Below, in pieces: positions 26,449 through 35,064 of a stretch of DNA of 64,000 bases. The position numbers were made by a program, and so were the translations under genes. Numbering within the stretch: position 1 is the first letter of the stretch; each line of letters opens with the position of its first letter. Origin of the DNA: Glaciecola flavus (lineage in GTDB: Bacteria; Pseudomonadota; Gammaproteobacteria; Enterobacterales; Alteromonadaceae); contig NZ_JBHRSW010000043.1 of the NCBI RefSeq assembly GCF_042646125.1, positions 1 through 64,000 of the forward strand, given 5' to 3'. Below the pieces are notes generated by a model that was given only the letters and a program-made list of their open reading frames with translations, made no database searches and was not told the origin of the DNA.

Positions 26449-27123
26449 TTAGAAGCTAGTTGACCATGAAGCAACAAATTTAAGGTCGCCGTCAGCGATA
26501 CCTTCATCTTGCGCCTTAGATACAGAAAACGTGAAATCGCCTTTTGCGATATCGATTTGAACGTGGCTGTAGTCGTAGTCACCGCCTTCACCGTCTGCAT
26601 CAAACATGTATGAGCCAGCAGTTAAGCCAAGTTCAAATTCGTTGCCCAAAGCAATACCGCCATAGCTAATGCTTGCATAGATGTCGCCGCTATCAAATGC
26701 AGAACCATCGTCAACTTGGCTGTTAACGGTGTAAGCAACACCAAAACCAAAGTTACCTACAGAACCGTTGAAGTAAACTTCTCCGAAATCACTATCATCA
26801 AGGTCTGTGTAAGCATAATAGATATAGCCAACGTCATAAGCAAAGCTGCCGCTTTCACCACCAAAACCTAGATAAAAGTCAGTTTCTGCACCGGCACCAT
26901 CACCTAATGAACCGACCCAAGTACCTGCATAAAAACCACTTTCAGCAGCATAATCAAGGCCGCCCGATACCGAAGCAGAGTCACTGCTTTGGCTAACGCC
27001 GCGCCATAAATAGTTTGAAGTAGCGCCAATATTAGCACTTACTTCGGCTAAAGCAGATTGGCTTGCCATTAAACTAGCAGACAAAGTAGCAGCTACTAGA
27101 GTTAACTTAGCAAATTTTTTCAT
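26449..27123 (-). CDS. TorF family putative outer-membrane porin
   Basis: This is a 224-residue outer-membrane beta-barrel. It has a signal peptide cleaved after SQSALA (residue 26), then NIGATSNYLWRGVSQSSDSASVSGGLDY, the signature opening of the TorF/TIGR02001 porin family. Alternating aromatic and glycine-rich strands follow, and the last residue is Phe (WSTSF), as barrel-assembly signals require. Family members often lie beside glnK-amt genes; here they are about 28 kb apart. A sigma-54-type promoter and NtrC-like sites lie upstream on the same strand, so it is probably induced by nitrogen limitation. The substrate is unknown. Confidence 0.85.
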   Translation of the reverse strand: MKKFAKLTLVAATLSASLMASQSALAEVSANIGATSNYLWRGVSQSSDSASVSGGLDYAAESGFYAGTWVGSLGDGAGAETDFYLGFGGESGSFAYDVGYIYYAYTDLDDSDFGEVYFNGSVGNFGFGVAYTVNSQVDDGSAFDSGDIYASISYGGIALGNEFELGLTAGSYMFDADGEGGDYDYSHVQIDIAKGDFTFSVSKAQDEGIADGDLKFVASWSTSF

Positions 27124-27200
27124 GTGTGTTCTCCGATTTATATAGTAATAAAATTTAAATCTGCCGCTATTATTATTATTTTATTGCTAACAGCATGTTA

Positions 27201-27216
27201 AGCAAAGCAGATGCCA
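27201..27216 (-). promoter_or_regulatory. sigma-54 promoter of the TorF porin gene
   Basis: The minus strand reads TGGCAT-CTGCT-TTGCT, which matches the -24/-12 consensus TGGCAC-N5-TTGCW at all but one position. Transcription would start near 27189, leaving a leader of about 66 bases before the porin ATG (preceded by GGAGA). Confidence 0.65.
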
Positions 27217-27288
27217 TAAAAAATAAAACGCTAAATGACTGATATATATAAATAAACCATAACACCAAGCTAATTAAAAAAAAGATAC

Positions 27289-27336
27289 TGCACCAAATAA
27301 ACTCAAAAATAATATATAAATGCACCAAATTAGAGC
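27289..27336. promoter_or_regulatory. NtrC-like enhancer sites upstream of the porin promoter
   Basis: TGCACCAAAT occurs twice in direct repeat, at 27289 and 27321, exactly 32 bp apart. The second extends to GCACCAAATTAGAGC (27322-27336), which fits the NtrC palindrome GCACY-N5-RGTGC with one mismatch; the first is only a half-site. They lie about 90-130 bp upstream of the -12 element, a usual enhancer distance. The remaining 27124-27425 gap is AT-rich and also holds the rpe promoter, which I cannot place exactly. Confidence 0.5.
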
Positions 27337-27425
27337 TCGCTCCCAAAAATGGCGCACAACAAACACTTTTGTCTGGTGCACTAATTCGATAAACTTTCTC
27401 CTTTGAATTTAAGAGGACAATTAGC

Positions 27426-28079
27426 ATGCAAATAGCTCCTTCCATTCTCTCGGCTGACTTCGCTAGGCTGGGTGCAGAAGTGGATGCTGTACTAGATGCG
27501 GGTGCAGACATCGTACATTTTGACGTGATGGATAATCATTACGTACCCAATTTAACCTTTGGTCCAATGATCTGCAGTGCCCTCAGAGATTACGGCGTGC
27601 AAGCAGATATTGACGTACATCTAATGGTAGAGCCCGTCGATGCCATGATTGAAGCATTTGCAAAAGCCGGCGCCAGTATGATCAGTTTTCACCCTGATGC
27701 CACACCACACATGCACAGAAGTATATCGCTCGTCAAAGACTTAGGCTGTAAAGTTGGCATTGCACTAAACCCCGGAACACCGCTGCATGAATTGGAAGAA
27801 GTTATTCAATACCTCGACTATGTATTGCTGATGACAGTAAATCCCGGTTTCGGCGGTCAACAGTTCATACCTCAAAGCACTGATAAAATTAAGCGCTTAA
27901 AGCAAATGATTGAAACGCGCAAGCTAAGTACCTTGATAGAAGTAGATGGCGGAATCAATGCCGAAACAATAAAACAAACATACGATGCAGGTGCCGACAT
28001 TTTCGTCGCCGGTTCAGCGATATTTAACGCAAAGGACTACAAACATAGTATTGATTCACTCCGTCAAGCAGTAAAATAG
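27426..28079 (+). CDS. rpe: ribulose-phosphate 3-epimerase Rpe
   Basis: Rpe interconverts ribulose 5-phosphate and xylulose 5-phosphate in the pentose phosphate pathway. The 217-residue protein has the TIM-barrel signatures IAPSILSADFARLG, HFDVMDNHYVPNLTFGP, DVHLMVEP, MTVNPGFGGQQFI and EVDGGINAETI, all expected of the family. An AAGAGGAC ribosome-binding site precedes the ATG. It is followed directly by trpS; the phosphoglycolate phosphatase gene gph, which usually lies between them, is absent. Confidence 0.97.
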   Translation: MQIAPSILSADFARLGAEVDAVLDAGADIVHFDVMDNHYVPNLTFGPMICSALRDYGVQADIDVHLMVEPVDAMIEAFAKAGASMISFHPDATPHMHRSISLVKDLGCKVGIALNPGTPLHELEEVIQYLDYVLLMTVNPGFGGQQFIPQSTDKIKRLKQMIETRKLSTLIEVDGGINAETIKQTYDAGADIFVAGSAIFNAKDYKHSIDSLRQAVK

Positions 28080-28088
28080 GAACATTAC

Positions 28089-29102
28089 GTGACAACAAAC
28101 AATAAACCAAAAGTATTGAGTGGCTGTCAACCCTCTGGACAATTGACGATCGGCAATTATATGGGCGCACTACGGCAGTGGGTCAAGATGCAAGAAACAC
28201 ATGATTGCGTTTATATGATTGTAGACTTGCACGCTATTACGGTACGCCAAGAAGCCAAAGCTTTACACGAAGCTTGCCTAGATGGATTGGCTTTATACAT
28301 TGCTTGTGGTGTCAACCCCAATAAAAGTACGCTTTTTATGCAGTCTCATGTGCCTGAACACGCGCAACTCGCTTGGGCACTCAATTGTTTTACCCAAATG
28401 GGTGAACTCAACCGCATGACACAATTTAAAGACAAATCGCAAACGCACAGTGGAAACATCAATGTCGGTTTGTATACCTACCCTGTACTTCAAGCCGCTG
28501 ACATTTTGCTTTATCAGGCAAACGAAGTGCCTATTGGCGAGGATCAAAAGCAACATCTAGAACTAACACGTGATATAGCAACGCGATTCAATAATATTTA
28601 CGGAACCACGTTTACTATACCTGAACCACATATTCCTGAATCTGGTGCTCGCGTGATGAGTCTGCAAGATCCCATGAAAAAAATGTCGAAGTCCGATGCC
28701 AACGTAAATAACTTTGTCGGTTTACTGGAAGACCCTAAAAAAGTTGCCAAAAAAATTAAGCGTGCAGTAACCGACAGTGATGAGCAAGCTCGCATCTATT
28801 TTGACCCAGTAGAAAAGCCTGGGGTATCAAACTTATTGTCCTTGTTATCATGTGCAACTGGCCAAAGTATTAAAGATCTAACACCCACATACGAAGATAA
28901 AATGTATGGCCATCTAAAAACAGATGTAGCTGATGCTGTCGTTGCACTTATTGAACCGATCCAACAGGAATACGCAAAAATACGACAAGACCATGCATAC
29001 TTACAAAGTGTCATGCAAGCAGGTAGCGCTAAAGCTCAAGCCATCGCGTCCGATACATTAGCTAAGGTTTATGCTGCACTAGGGTTTGTAGGTAAGGTCT
29101 GA
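28089..29102 (+). CDS. trpS: tryptophanyl-tRNA synthetase TrpS
   Basis: TrpS charges tRNA-Trp. The 337-residue class I synthetase has SGCQPSGQLTIGNYMGAL (the HIGH-equivalent T-I-G-N) near residue 15, the VPIGEDQKQHLELTRDIA segment and the KMSKS loop in MKKMSKSDANV. It starts with GTG, 9 bases after the rpe stop, behind AGGAAC. The length and motifs are those of the standard bacterial enzyme. Confidence 0.97.
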   Translation: MTTNNKPKVLSGCQPSGQLTIGNYMGALRQWVKMQETHDCVYMIVDLHAITVRQEAKALHEACLDGLALYIACGVNPNKSTLFMQSHVPEHAQLAWALNCFTQMGELNRMTQFKDKSQTHSGNINVGLYTYPVLQAADILLYQANEVPIGEDQKQHLELTRDIATRFNNIYGTTFTIPEPHIPESGARVMSLQDPMKKMSKSDANVNNFVGLLEDPKKVAKKIKRAVTDSDEQARIYFDPVEKPGVSNLLSLLSCATGQSIKDLTPTYEDKMYGHLKTDVADAVVALIEPIQQEYAKIRQDHAYLQSVMQAGSAKAQAIASDTLAKVYAALGFVGKV

Positions 29103-29105
29103 TCA

Positions 29106-29684
29106 TTGATCGTCATTATTGATAACTATGATTCTTTTACTTACAACTTAGTTAGGTATTTTGAAGAACTTGGTCAAAAAGTTGAAGTACACAAGAATGA
29201 CGCAATCAGTGTTGAGTGTTTGCACAATATCGATTTTAGTCATCTCGTTATTTCTCCAGGGCCGTGTTCGCCAAACGAAGCCGGGCTGAGCCTAGCCATA
29301 ATACAAGCGTTTTGGGGAAAAATTCCTATGCTTGGAGTATGTTTAGGCCATCAAGCCATTGCCCAGTATGCTGGTGCCAGCATAGTGCGAGCGGCTGAAA
29401 TTAGGCATGGCAAAATATCAACGATTTCTATTGCAGAGCAGTCAACACTATTCAAAGATTGTAAGCGCCAGTTTAATGCCACGCGCTATCACTCATTAAT
29501 TGTTGACCCGAGTACTTTGCCAACTAGTTTTAACATTACCGCGTGGTGCAGTGATTTTAAGCATAGGGAAATCATGGCTATAGAGGACAGTATAAACAAA
29601 GTTTATGGCGTTCAGTTTCACCCTGAATCATTGCTCACTGAGCATGGCCATACCATACTAAATAACTTTATTTTATCTGGGTAG
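29106..29684 (+). CDS. pabA: aminodeoxychorismate/anthranilate synthase component II
   Basis: This is a class I glutamine amidotransferase that supplies ammonia to aminodeoxychorismate synthase (folate) or anthranilate synthase (tryptophan). The 192-residue protein has IIDNYDSFTYNLVRYF, the oxyanion PGPCSPNEAG segment, the nucleophile in GVCLGHQAI and the His-Glu pair in GVQFHPESLLTEHG. The start is a TTG, 3 bases after trpS. The position near argD is the usual one for pabA, so I prefer that name over trpG; the partner subunit gene is not in the window. Confidence 0.88.
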   Translation: MIVIIDNYDSFTYNLVRYFEELGQKVEVHKNDAISVECLHNIDFSHLVISPGPCSPNEAGLSLAIIQAFWGKIPMLGVCLGHQAIAQYAGASIVRAAEIRHGKISTISIAEQSTLFKDCKRQFNATRYHSLIVDPSTLPTSFNITAWCSDFKHREIMAIEDSINKVYGVQFHPESLLTEHGHTILNNFILSG

Positions 29685-29687
29685 TAG

Positions 29688-30878
29688 ATGAAACAGAGCG
29701 TATCACAACTTGCAAGTGCCTTTAATGACCGTTTTCTTCAACTATTGATCTCTCTGGATGAGGCCATTGTCCTCTCAGGTAAAAAAACAGCCCAAATGAA
29801 AATCTTTGAAGATTCTGAACAGCAAGATGCTCGACGCGAACTGTTAATGGTTGAGGAAATAGCCAATAGAAAACGAGAAATTGAAGCTGACGCGGAAATG
29901 ACTCACCACCTTAAAATTGAAGCCCAGTTCCATCAAAGGCTTTTAGTTGATATCGAAGAGCGCCTGCAAGACACCGATAACATCCTCTCGTCAATTTTAA
30001 ATGTCAATGAGCATTTAGGGAAGCTACTCGACGTTTTATACACAGAGGCCTGCACGCTATCTAAGTTAGTCGACCATATCGATGCGCTTCCCTGGTTACA
30101 GCGCGCAATATTACAATTTGTTAAACAACCTAAATATCGACGAGTAGACGCCAAAGGACACGCAGTAATCATTAGCACTACGAAAGCCGCTTTGAGTTTC
30201 ATCGGTATTGAAAGCTTAAGGCAGCTCGTGCCAGTTTTGGTATCCAAACACGTCATGCCGCCAAATTCAGAATTTACCCCTGATCTACAAAGACATCTTT
30301 GGCTATACACCATTGGTACCGGAAATGTAGCACGTGAATTATCAAAGGAGTTTGGTGTTAAACCACACTTGGGATTTAATCTCGGCTTGTTAGCATCAAT
30401 CGGACATTCTGTAGTTGCAACAATTTACCTCAAGGCTTTCGATATTCAGCTCAGAGAGGAAATTATTGATGCAAAAAACAACAACAATCATGTATTAGCG
30501 CAATCTATTGCCAAACTCACACCTTCACACAAATACATTCGGAGTTTGTGGAAAATGCACGCTGCCAAAGTTGCTTATTCTATTATCGCAGCGTTGAAAC
30601 TCCGATGGTTGAATATCACACCCGGTGTGGCGGGTATCGCCAGTATCAAAGAAATTTCTTACAAGTATGTTGAAAAGCACAACCTTCATCCATTGGCGAA
30701 ACTTCTATTCAAATCTGCCGGTTATATGCAGTTTAAACTTATGCAAAAAAACCAACTGATGTCGAAGGAGGCATCCATGTTATATTTGCGAAACTTTGGC
30801 ATCGCCGCATCTGATCTCAGCAACTTGCGCAATGTCAATCTAACAGGTTTAGAACTCAAGATCGCTCAAAACGCATAG
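29688..30878 (+). CDS. HDOD domain protein
   Basis: This 396-residue protein has an N-terminal charged, probably coiled-coil region (about 40-110; ARRELLMVEEIANRKREIEADAEM). A predicted HDOD domain follows (about 115-330; ALPWLQRAILQFVKQPKYRR..., ALSFIGIESLRQLVPVLVSKHVMP). HDOD proteins are HD-like but usually lack the catalytic metal residues and act in signalling. The start is 3 bases after the pabA stop, so it is the last gene of an rpe-trpS-pabA-HDOD run. The specific role is unknown. Confidence 0.8.
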   Translation: MKQSVSQLASAFNDRFLQLLISLDEAIVLSGKKTAQMKIFEDSEQQDARRELLMVEEIANRKREIEADAEMTHHLKIEAQFHQRLLVDIEERLQDTDNILSSILNVNEHLGKLLDVLYTEACTLSKLVDHIDALPWLQRAILQFVKQPKYRRVDAKGHAVIISTTKAALSFIGIESLRQLVPVLVSKHVMPPNSEFTPDLQRHLWLYTIGTGNVARELSKEFGVKPHLGFNLGLLASIGHSVVATIYLKAFDIQLREEIIDAKNNNNHVLAQSIAKLTPSHKYIRSLWKMHAAKVAYSIIAALKLRWLNITPGVAGIASIKEISYKYVEKHNLHPLAKLLFKSAGYMQFKLMQKNQLMSKEASMLYLRNFGIAASDLSNLRNVNLTGLELKIAQNA

Positions 30879-31017
30879 CAAAAAGGAATTTTTTTAAATT
30901 TTTTTCAGCATGTTTATTCGCTACGCCAATTCCTCTTATTTAGTGTTTTAATAACCAGCAAGACAAAGGTCTCATATCACTCAAGCTAGAGACAAATATA
31001 AGAACAAAAGAGCGTCA

Positions 31018-31052
31018 TGCATAATTATGCATGCATTATGCAGATAACTGCA
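31018..31052. promoter_or_regulatory. tandem ARG boxes upstream of argD/ast genes
   Basis: Two palindromes, TGCATAATTATGCA (31018-31031) and TGCAGATAACTGCA (31039-31052), start 21 bp apart. The first matches the ArgR consensus at 12 of 14 positions and the second at 10 of 14; both have perfect 5-bp arms. A possible sigma-70 promoter (TTTACT 31064-31069, 16 bp, TATAGT 31086-31091) follows directly. ArgR could repress or activate here. The rest of the 30879-31200 gap is AT-rich, with T-runs after the HDOD gene and no other feature. Confidence 0.65.
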
Positions 31053-31200
31053 TAACCCTTATTTTTACTGGCTATGAACAATGTTTATAGTGAGGACGAA
31101 TGCTAATTTTTCTGGCATACTGCGCCTATTCAATGATTCCAAAAATACATTTTCCATGTTTTTTGTGTAGCAAATTTTTTTTAAAAGAGGCCATATCAAT

Positions 31201-32406
31201 ATGCAAGTGACCAGAGATACCTTTAATGATGTAATGGTGCCCAACTACAACCCAGCTGCAATGGTACCAGTGCGCGGTGAAGGATCGCGAGTATGGGATC
31301 AAGACGGTCGTGAATACATTGATTTTGCGGGTGGTATCGCCGTAAATGTGCTCGGTCACTGCCATCCTAAACTTGTTAGTGCTTTACACGAACAAAGCAA
31401 CAAAATTTGGCACTTAAGCAATATTTTTACTAACGAGCCAGCACTTCGCCTCGCAACAAAATTAAGCAGCGCGACCTTTGCAGATAAGGTCTATTTTGCC
31501 AACTCGGGCGCCGAAGCAAACGAAGCTGCGCTCAAACTTGCAAGGCGCTTTGCTCTTGATAACTTCGGCGAGAATAAGAACGAGATTATTGCTTTTAAAC
31601 AAGGTTTTCACGGCAGAACGTTTTTTACGGTCACAGTAGGCGGACAAGCAGCCTATTCAGATGGTTTTGGCCCTAAACCTGGCGGTGTCGTTCATGCAGA
31701 ATACGGCAACTTAGAGATGTTAGCATCGCTTATGTCTGAAAAAACCTGCGCAGTGATGATGGAGCCTATGCAAGGTGAAGGCGGTATCATTGTTCCCGAT
31801 GAAGATTTTGTCAGTGGTGTTCGCGCTTTATGCGACAAACACCAAGCTCTACTAGTTTTTGATGAAGTGCAATCAGGTATGGGACGCACAGGTGCCCTTT
31901 TTGAATACATGAATATTGGCGTAGTGCCAGACATCCTAACTTCCGCTAAATCGCTGGGTGGCGGGTTTCCCATAGGCGCAATGTTGACTACCAACAAGAT
32001 TGCTGCGTCTTTAGTACCCGGTTCACATGGCAGTACATATGGTGGAAACCCTTTGGCCTGCGCTGTAGCAGAAGCGGCCTTTGATATCATCAATTCCCAA
32101 GAAATATTCGAAGGCGTAAGGAAAAAAGAAAGCCTGTTTCGACAAAAACTTGAAGAGATAAACAGTAAGTACCATGTTTTTTCAGAGATTCGAGGCAAAG
32201 GAATGTTGTTGGGTGCGGCATTATCGCCAGAATACCAAGGACGTGCTCGCGACTTCATGCTAGCGGCAAACCAACAAGATTTAATGTGTTTGATCGCAGG
32301 CGCAAATGTGGTGCGCTTCGCGCCCTCGCTCATCATTCCTGACGAAGACATTGTCGAGGGTTTGGCTAGATTCGAACGTGGTATCGCTACACTGTTATCT
32401 AAGTAG
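31201..32406 (+). CDS. argD: acetylornithine/succinylornithine aminotransferase
   Basis: This PLP-dependent class III aminotransferase acts on N-acetylornithine in arginine synthesis and on succinylornithine in the AST catabolic pathway (astC). The 401-residue protein has FANSGAEANEAALKLAR, the GFHGRTFFTVTVGG segment, LVFDEVQSGMGRTG and the PLP lysine in SAKSLGGGFPIGAM. It leads argD-astA-astD, which argues for a catabolic role, while no second argD is seen beside the argC operon, so it may serve both. The upstream ARG boxes fit dual arginine control. Confidence 0.93.
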   Translation: MQVTRDTFNDVMVPNYNPAAMVPVRGEGSRVWDQDGREYIDFAGGIAVNVLGHCHPKLVSALHEQSNKIWHLSNIFTNEPALRLATKLSSATFADKVYFANSGAEANEAALKLARRFALDNFGENKNEIIAFKQGFHGRTFFTVTVGGQAAYSDGFGPKPGGVVHAEYGNLEMLASLMSEKTCAVMMEPMQGEGGIIVPDEDFVSGVRALCDKHQALLVFDEVQSGMGRTGALFEYMNIGVVPDILTSAKSLGGGFPIGAMLTTNKIAASLVPGSHGSTYGGNPLACAVAEAAFDIINSQEIFEGVRKKESLFRQKLEEINSKYHVFSEIRGKGMLLGAALSPEYQGRARDFMLAANQQDLMCLIAGANVVRFAPSLIIPDEDIVEGLARFERGIATLLSK

Positions 32407-32432
32407 TTTTATCAGAGTTACAGGTTGGTATT

Positions 32433-33476
32433 ATGCTTATTGTTCGCCCCATCGAAGAACGAGACTACCCTGCTTTGTATGATATCGCAGTGGAGTCAGG
32501 TGTTGGCTTTACGTCTTTACCGGTAAACGAAGCCCTGCTCAAACAAAAAATTGAGCGCGCGCAAGAGGCCTTCAAAGCACAGATTACGCATCCGGGTAAC
32601 GAGAGCTATCTATTTGTCTTGGAGGATACTGATACCGGTGAAGTACTGGGCACTTCTGGTATAGAAGCCTCTGTAGGTATGAACGATGCTTTTTACCACT
32701 ATCACCTTGGAAAAGTAGTGCATGCCTCAAGAGAACTCGGTATCCACAACACAGTGGAAATACTCACTTTTTGCAACGACTACACTGGGGTCAGCGAACT
32801 CTGTAGCTTGTTTTTAAGGGAAAAAGCTCGTAAAGGGCTTACTGGTCGACTGTTGTCTAAATTTAGATTTTTGTTCATGGCAGAACATGATCAGCGTTTT
32901 TCTAATACTGTTATTGCGGAAATGCGCGGTGTATCTGACGAACAAGGCAAGTCGCCTTTTTGGGAGTGGCTAGAAGCGCATTTTTTCTCTATGGATTTCC
33001 CGACTGCAGACTACCTCACAGGTATTGGCAAAAAGGTGTTTATTGCTGAATTAATGCCTAAATATCCGATATATGTGAACTTACTGTCTAAAGAAGCGCA
33101 AGCCTGTATTGGCCAAGTCCATGAAAAAACAAAACCTGCACTGCGTTTGTTAGAACAAGAAGGCTTTCGCTGCCGAGGATATGTAGACATTTTTGATGCG
33201 GGTCCCACGGTAGAAGCAGACATCCATAACTTGACTACTGTTCAAAACGCTCAGCACTCATCCGTTAAAATATCAAACACCGAAATGACTGCTGACAGCA
33301 TGGAAAACCGTCTAGTAATTAATAATAAAGTATCGGGTTTTAGAGCCTGTATTGTCCCTATTCAAAATAGTTTACATACTTTTGACGAGCTGCCCATACC
33401 CGCGGAATACGCCGATGCACTGCAGGTCGAAAACGGTGATTCAATCTATCATGCGCCCTGCCCTAAACGCAGATAA
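32433..33476 (+). CDS. astA: arginine N-succinyltransferase AstA
   Basis: AstA succinylates arginine with succinyl-CoA, the first step of the AST arginine-degradation pathway. The 347-residue protein has the family opening MLIVRPIEERDYPALYDIA, the acceptor-binding VLGTSGIEASVGMNDAFYHY and the conserved KFRFLFMAEHDQRFSNTVIAEMRG and FDAGPTVEADI blocks. It is 26 bases after argD and 23 bases before the chosen astD start. The next enzyme, AstB (succinylarginine dihydrolase), is not in this cluster. Confidence 0.94.
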   Translation: MLIVRPIEERDYPALYDIAVESGVGFTSLPVNEALLKQKIERAQEAFKAQITHPGNESYLFVLEDTDTGEVLGTSGIEASVGMNDAFYHYHLGKVVHASRELGIHNTVEILTFCNDYTGVSELCSLFLREKARKGLTGRLLSKFRFLFMAEHDQRFSNTVIAEMRGVSDEQGKSPFWEWLEAHFFSMDFPTADYLTGIGKKVFIAELMPKYPIYVNLLSKEAQACIGQVHEKTKPALRLLEQEGFRCRGYVDIFDAGPTVEADIHNLTTVQNAQHSSVKISNTEMTADSMENRLVINNKVSGFRACIVPIQNSLHTFDELPIPAEYADALQVENGDSIYHAPCPKRR

Positions 33477-33499
33477 CTCAGTTTGTGGAGTACAAGTAC

Positions 33500-34969
33500 A
33501 TGCAAAGTAAAGTACATTTAATAAATGGTGAATGGGTCGAGGGTGAAGGCATACTCTTCTCTTCTCTAGACCCAGCAAAGAACCAAGAAATTTGGCAAGG
33601 TCATGAAGCGACAATTGAGCAAGTAGACCAAGCGGTGATGGCTGCAAGGGCAGCCTTTCCTGATTGGTCGTTGCGTTCTTTTGACGAACGCCTTGGTTTC
33701 GCGAAACGTTTCGCAGAATTACTAAAAGAAAATAAAGATCAATTGAGTAAAGTCATCGCGCAGGAAACAGGTAAACCGCAATGGGAGACCGCAACAGAAG
33801 TAGCAGCGATGATAGGTAAAGTCGGTATTTCTGAAAAAGCCTACCACGAACGCACTGGCACGGTAGAAAATCCAATGCCAAAAGGTAAAGCGATGTTGAG
33901 GCACCGCCCTCATGGCGTTGTTGCCATATTTGGGCCCTACAATTTTCCCGGACATTTACCCAATGGGCATATTGTGCCTGCATTGTTGGCTGGCAATACA
34001 ATTGTTCTGAAGCCCAGCGATCTCACGCCACTTGTCGCTGAGCACATGGTGAAACTTTGGGAACAAGCGGGGTTACCTAATGGCGTACTCAACCTTGTGC
34101 AAGGGCAAGTAAACACAGGAAAGGCACTAGCCAGTCACGCACAAGTTGATGGCTTATTTTTTACCGGTAGTTCAACCACAGGTAAACTGTTACATGAACA
34201 ATTTGCTGGACAGCCCGGTAAGATTCTAGCGCTGGAAATGGGCGGGAATAACCCGTTAATTGTCACTAAGGTCGCCAATGTTAAAGCGGCGGTACACGAT
34301 ATTATTCAATCAGCGTTTATTTCTGCTGGTCAGCGCTGCACCTGTGCTCGTCGTCTATTTTTGCCAGACAATAGTTATGGCGAAAACGTGCTAAGCGAAC
34401 TAATCAGCGCTACCAAAGCAATAAAAATTGGGCATTACGACGATCCGGCACAACCCTTTTTTGGTTCGATGATTTCAAGTCAAGCAGCCAAACTCATGGT
34501 ACAAGCCCAACAATCCATTGTTTCCATGGGGGGCAAGACTCTACTTGAGTTGACACATATGGATACGCAAACCGGCTTTGTTACGCCGGGCATCATCGAT
34601 GTGACCAAGGCCAGTGAATTACCTGATGAAGAACACTTTGGCCCTCTGCTTAAGGTCTATCGATACAAGACATTCGACCAAGCGATTGACGAAGCAAACA
34701 ATACAAAATACGGCTTGTCAGCAGGATTACTTGCTGATGACCGCAGTGAATATGAGTACTTTTTACCTCGTATACGCGCCGGAATAGTTAACTGGAACCG
34801 CCCAATTACAGGCGCCAGTAGTGCAGCACCATTTGGCGGCATTGGTGAAAGCGGTAATCATAGAGCCAGCGCCTACTACGCCGCTGATTATTGTGCCTAT
34901 CCGGTAGCATCAGTTGAGCTTGAAGAAATCGAGCTTCCAGACAACTTAAGCCCAGGGCTCACACTATAA
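33500..34969 (+). CDS. astD: succinylglutamate-semialdehyde dehydrogenase AstD
   Basis: AstD oxidises N-succinylglutamate semialdehyde to N-succinylglutamate with NAD. From the ATG at 33500 it has 489 residues. Aldehyde dehydrogenase motifs are present: GVVAIFGPYNFPGHLPNGHIVPALLAGNTIVLKPSD, the catalytic Glu in LEMGGNNPL and the catalytic Cys in SAGQRCTCARR. A GTG five codons earlier is open, but GGAG is better spaced for this ATG and the N terminus then matches the family. AstE (succinylglutamate desuccinylase) is absent from the cluster. Confidence 0.95.
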   Translation: MQSKVHLINGEWVEGEGILFSSLDPAKNQEIWQGHEATIEQVDQAVMAARAAFPDWSLRSFDERLGFAKRFAELLKENKDQLSKVIAQETGKPQWETATEVAAMIGKVGISEKAYHERTGTVENPMPKGKAMLRHRPHGVVAIFGPYNFPGHLPNGHIVPALLAGNTIVLKPSDLTPLVAEHMVKLWEQAGLPNGVLNLVQGQVNTGKALASHAQVDGLFFTGSSTTGKLLHEQFAGQPGKILALEMGGNNPLIVTKVANVKAAVHDIIQSAFISAGQRCTCARRLFLPDNSYGENVLSELISATKAIKIGHYDDPAQPFFGSMISSQAAKLMVQAQQSIVSMGGKTLLELTHMDTQTGFVTPGIIDVTKASELPDEEHFGPLLKVYRYKTFDQAIDEANNTKYGLSAGLLADDRSEYEYFLPRIRAGIVNWNRPITGASSAAPFGGIGESGNHRASAYYAADYCAYPVASVELEEIELPDNLSPGLTL

Positions 34970-34979
34970 ATATAGGGTA

Positions 34980-35009
34980 AAGGGTAGTATTTAACTAAAT
35001 ATTACCCTT
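34980..35009 (+). other. intercistronic hairpin between astD and DUF1338 gene
   Basis: AAGGGTAGTATTT pairs with AAATATTACCCTT (one G-U) around the loop AACT. There is no U-run behind it, so it is more likely an mRNA-processing or stability element than a full terminator. It lies 10 bases after the astD stop. Confidence 0.55.
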
Positions 35010-35064
35010 GCAAAGCACGATTTAACGGGCGCTTTCAATTGCGACGACCCAAAGGAACATTAAG

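Noticed and set aside
31112..31124. TGGCATACTGCGC upstream of argD as a sigma-54 promoter, by analogy with the NtrC-controlled ast operon of E. coli
   Set aside because: The GG and GC elements are not at the required spacing and there is no NtrC-like palindrome; a sigma-70 promoter with ARG boxes fits better.
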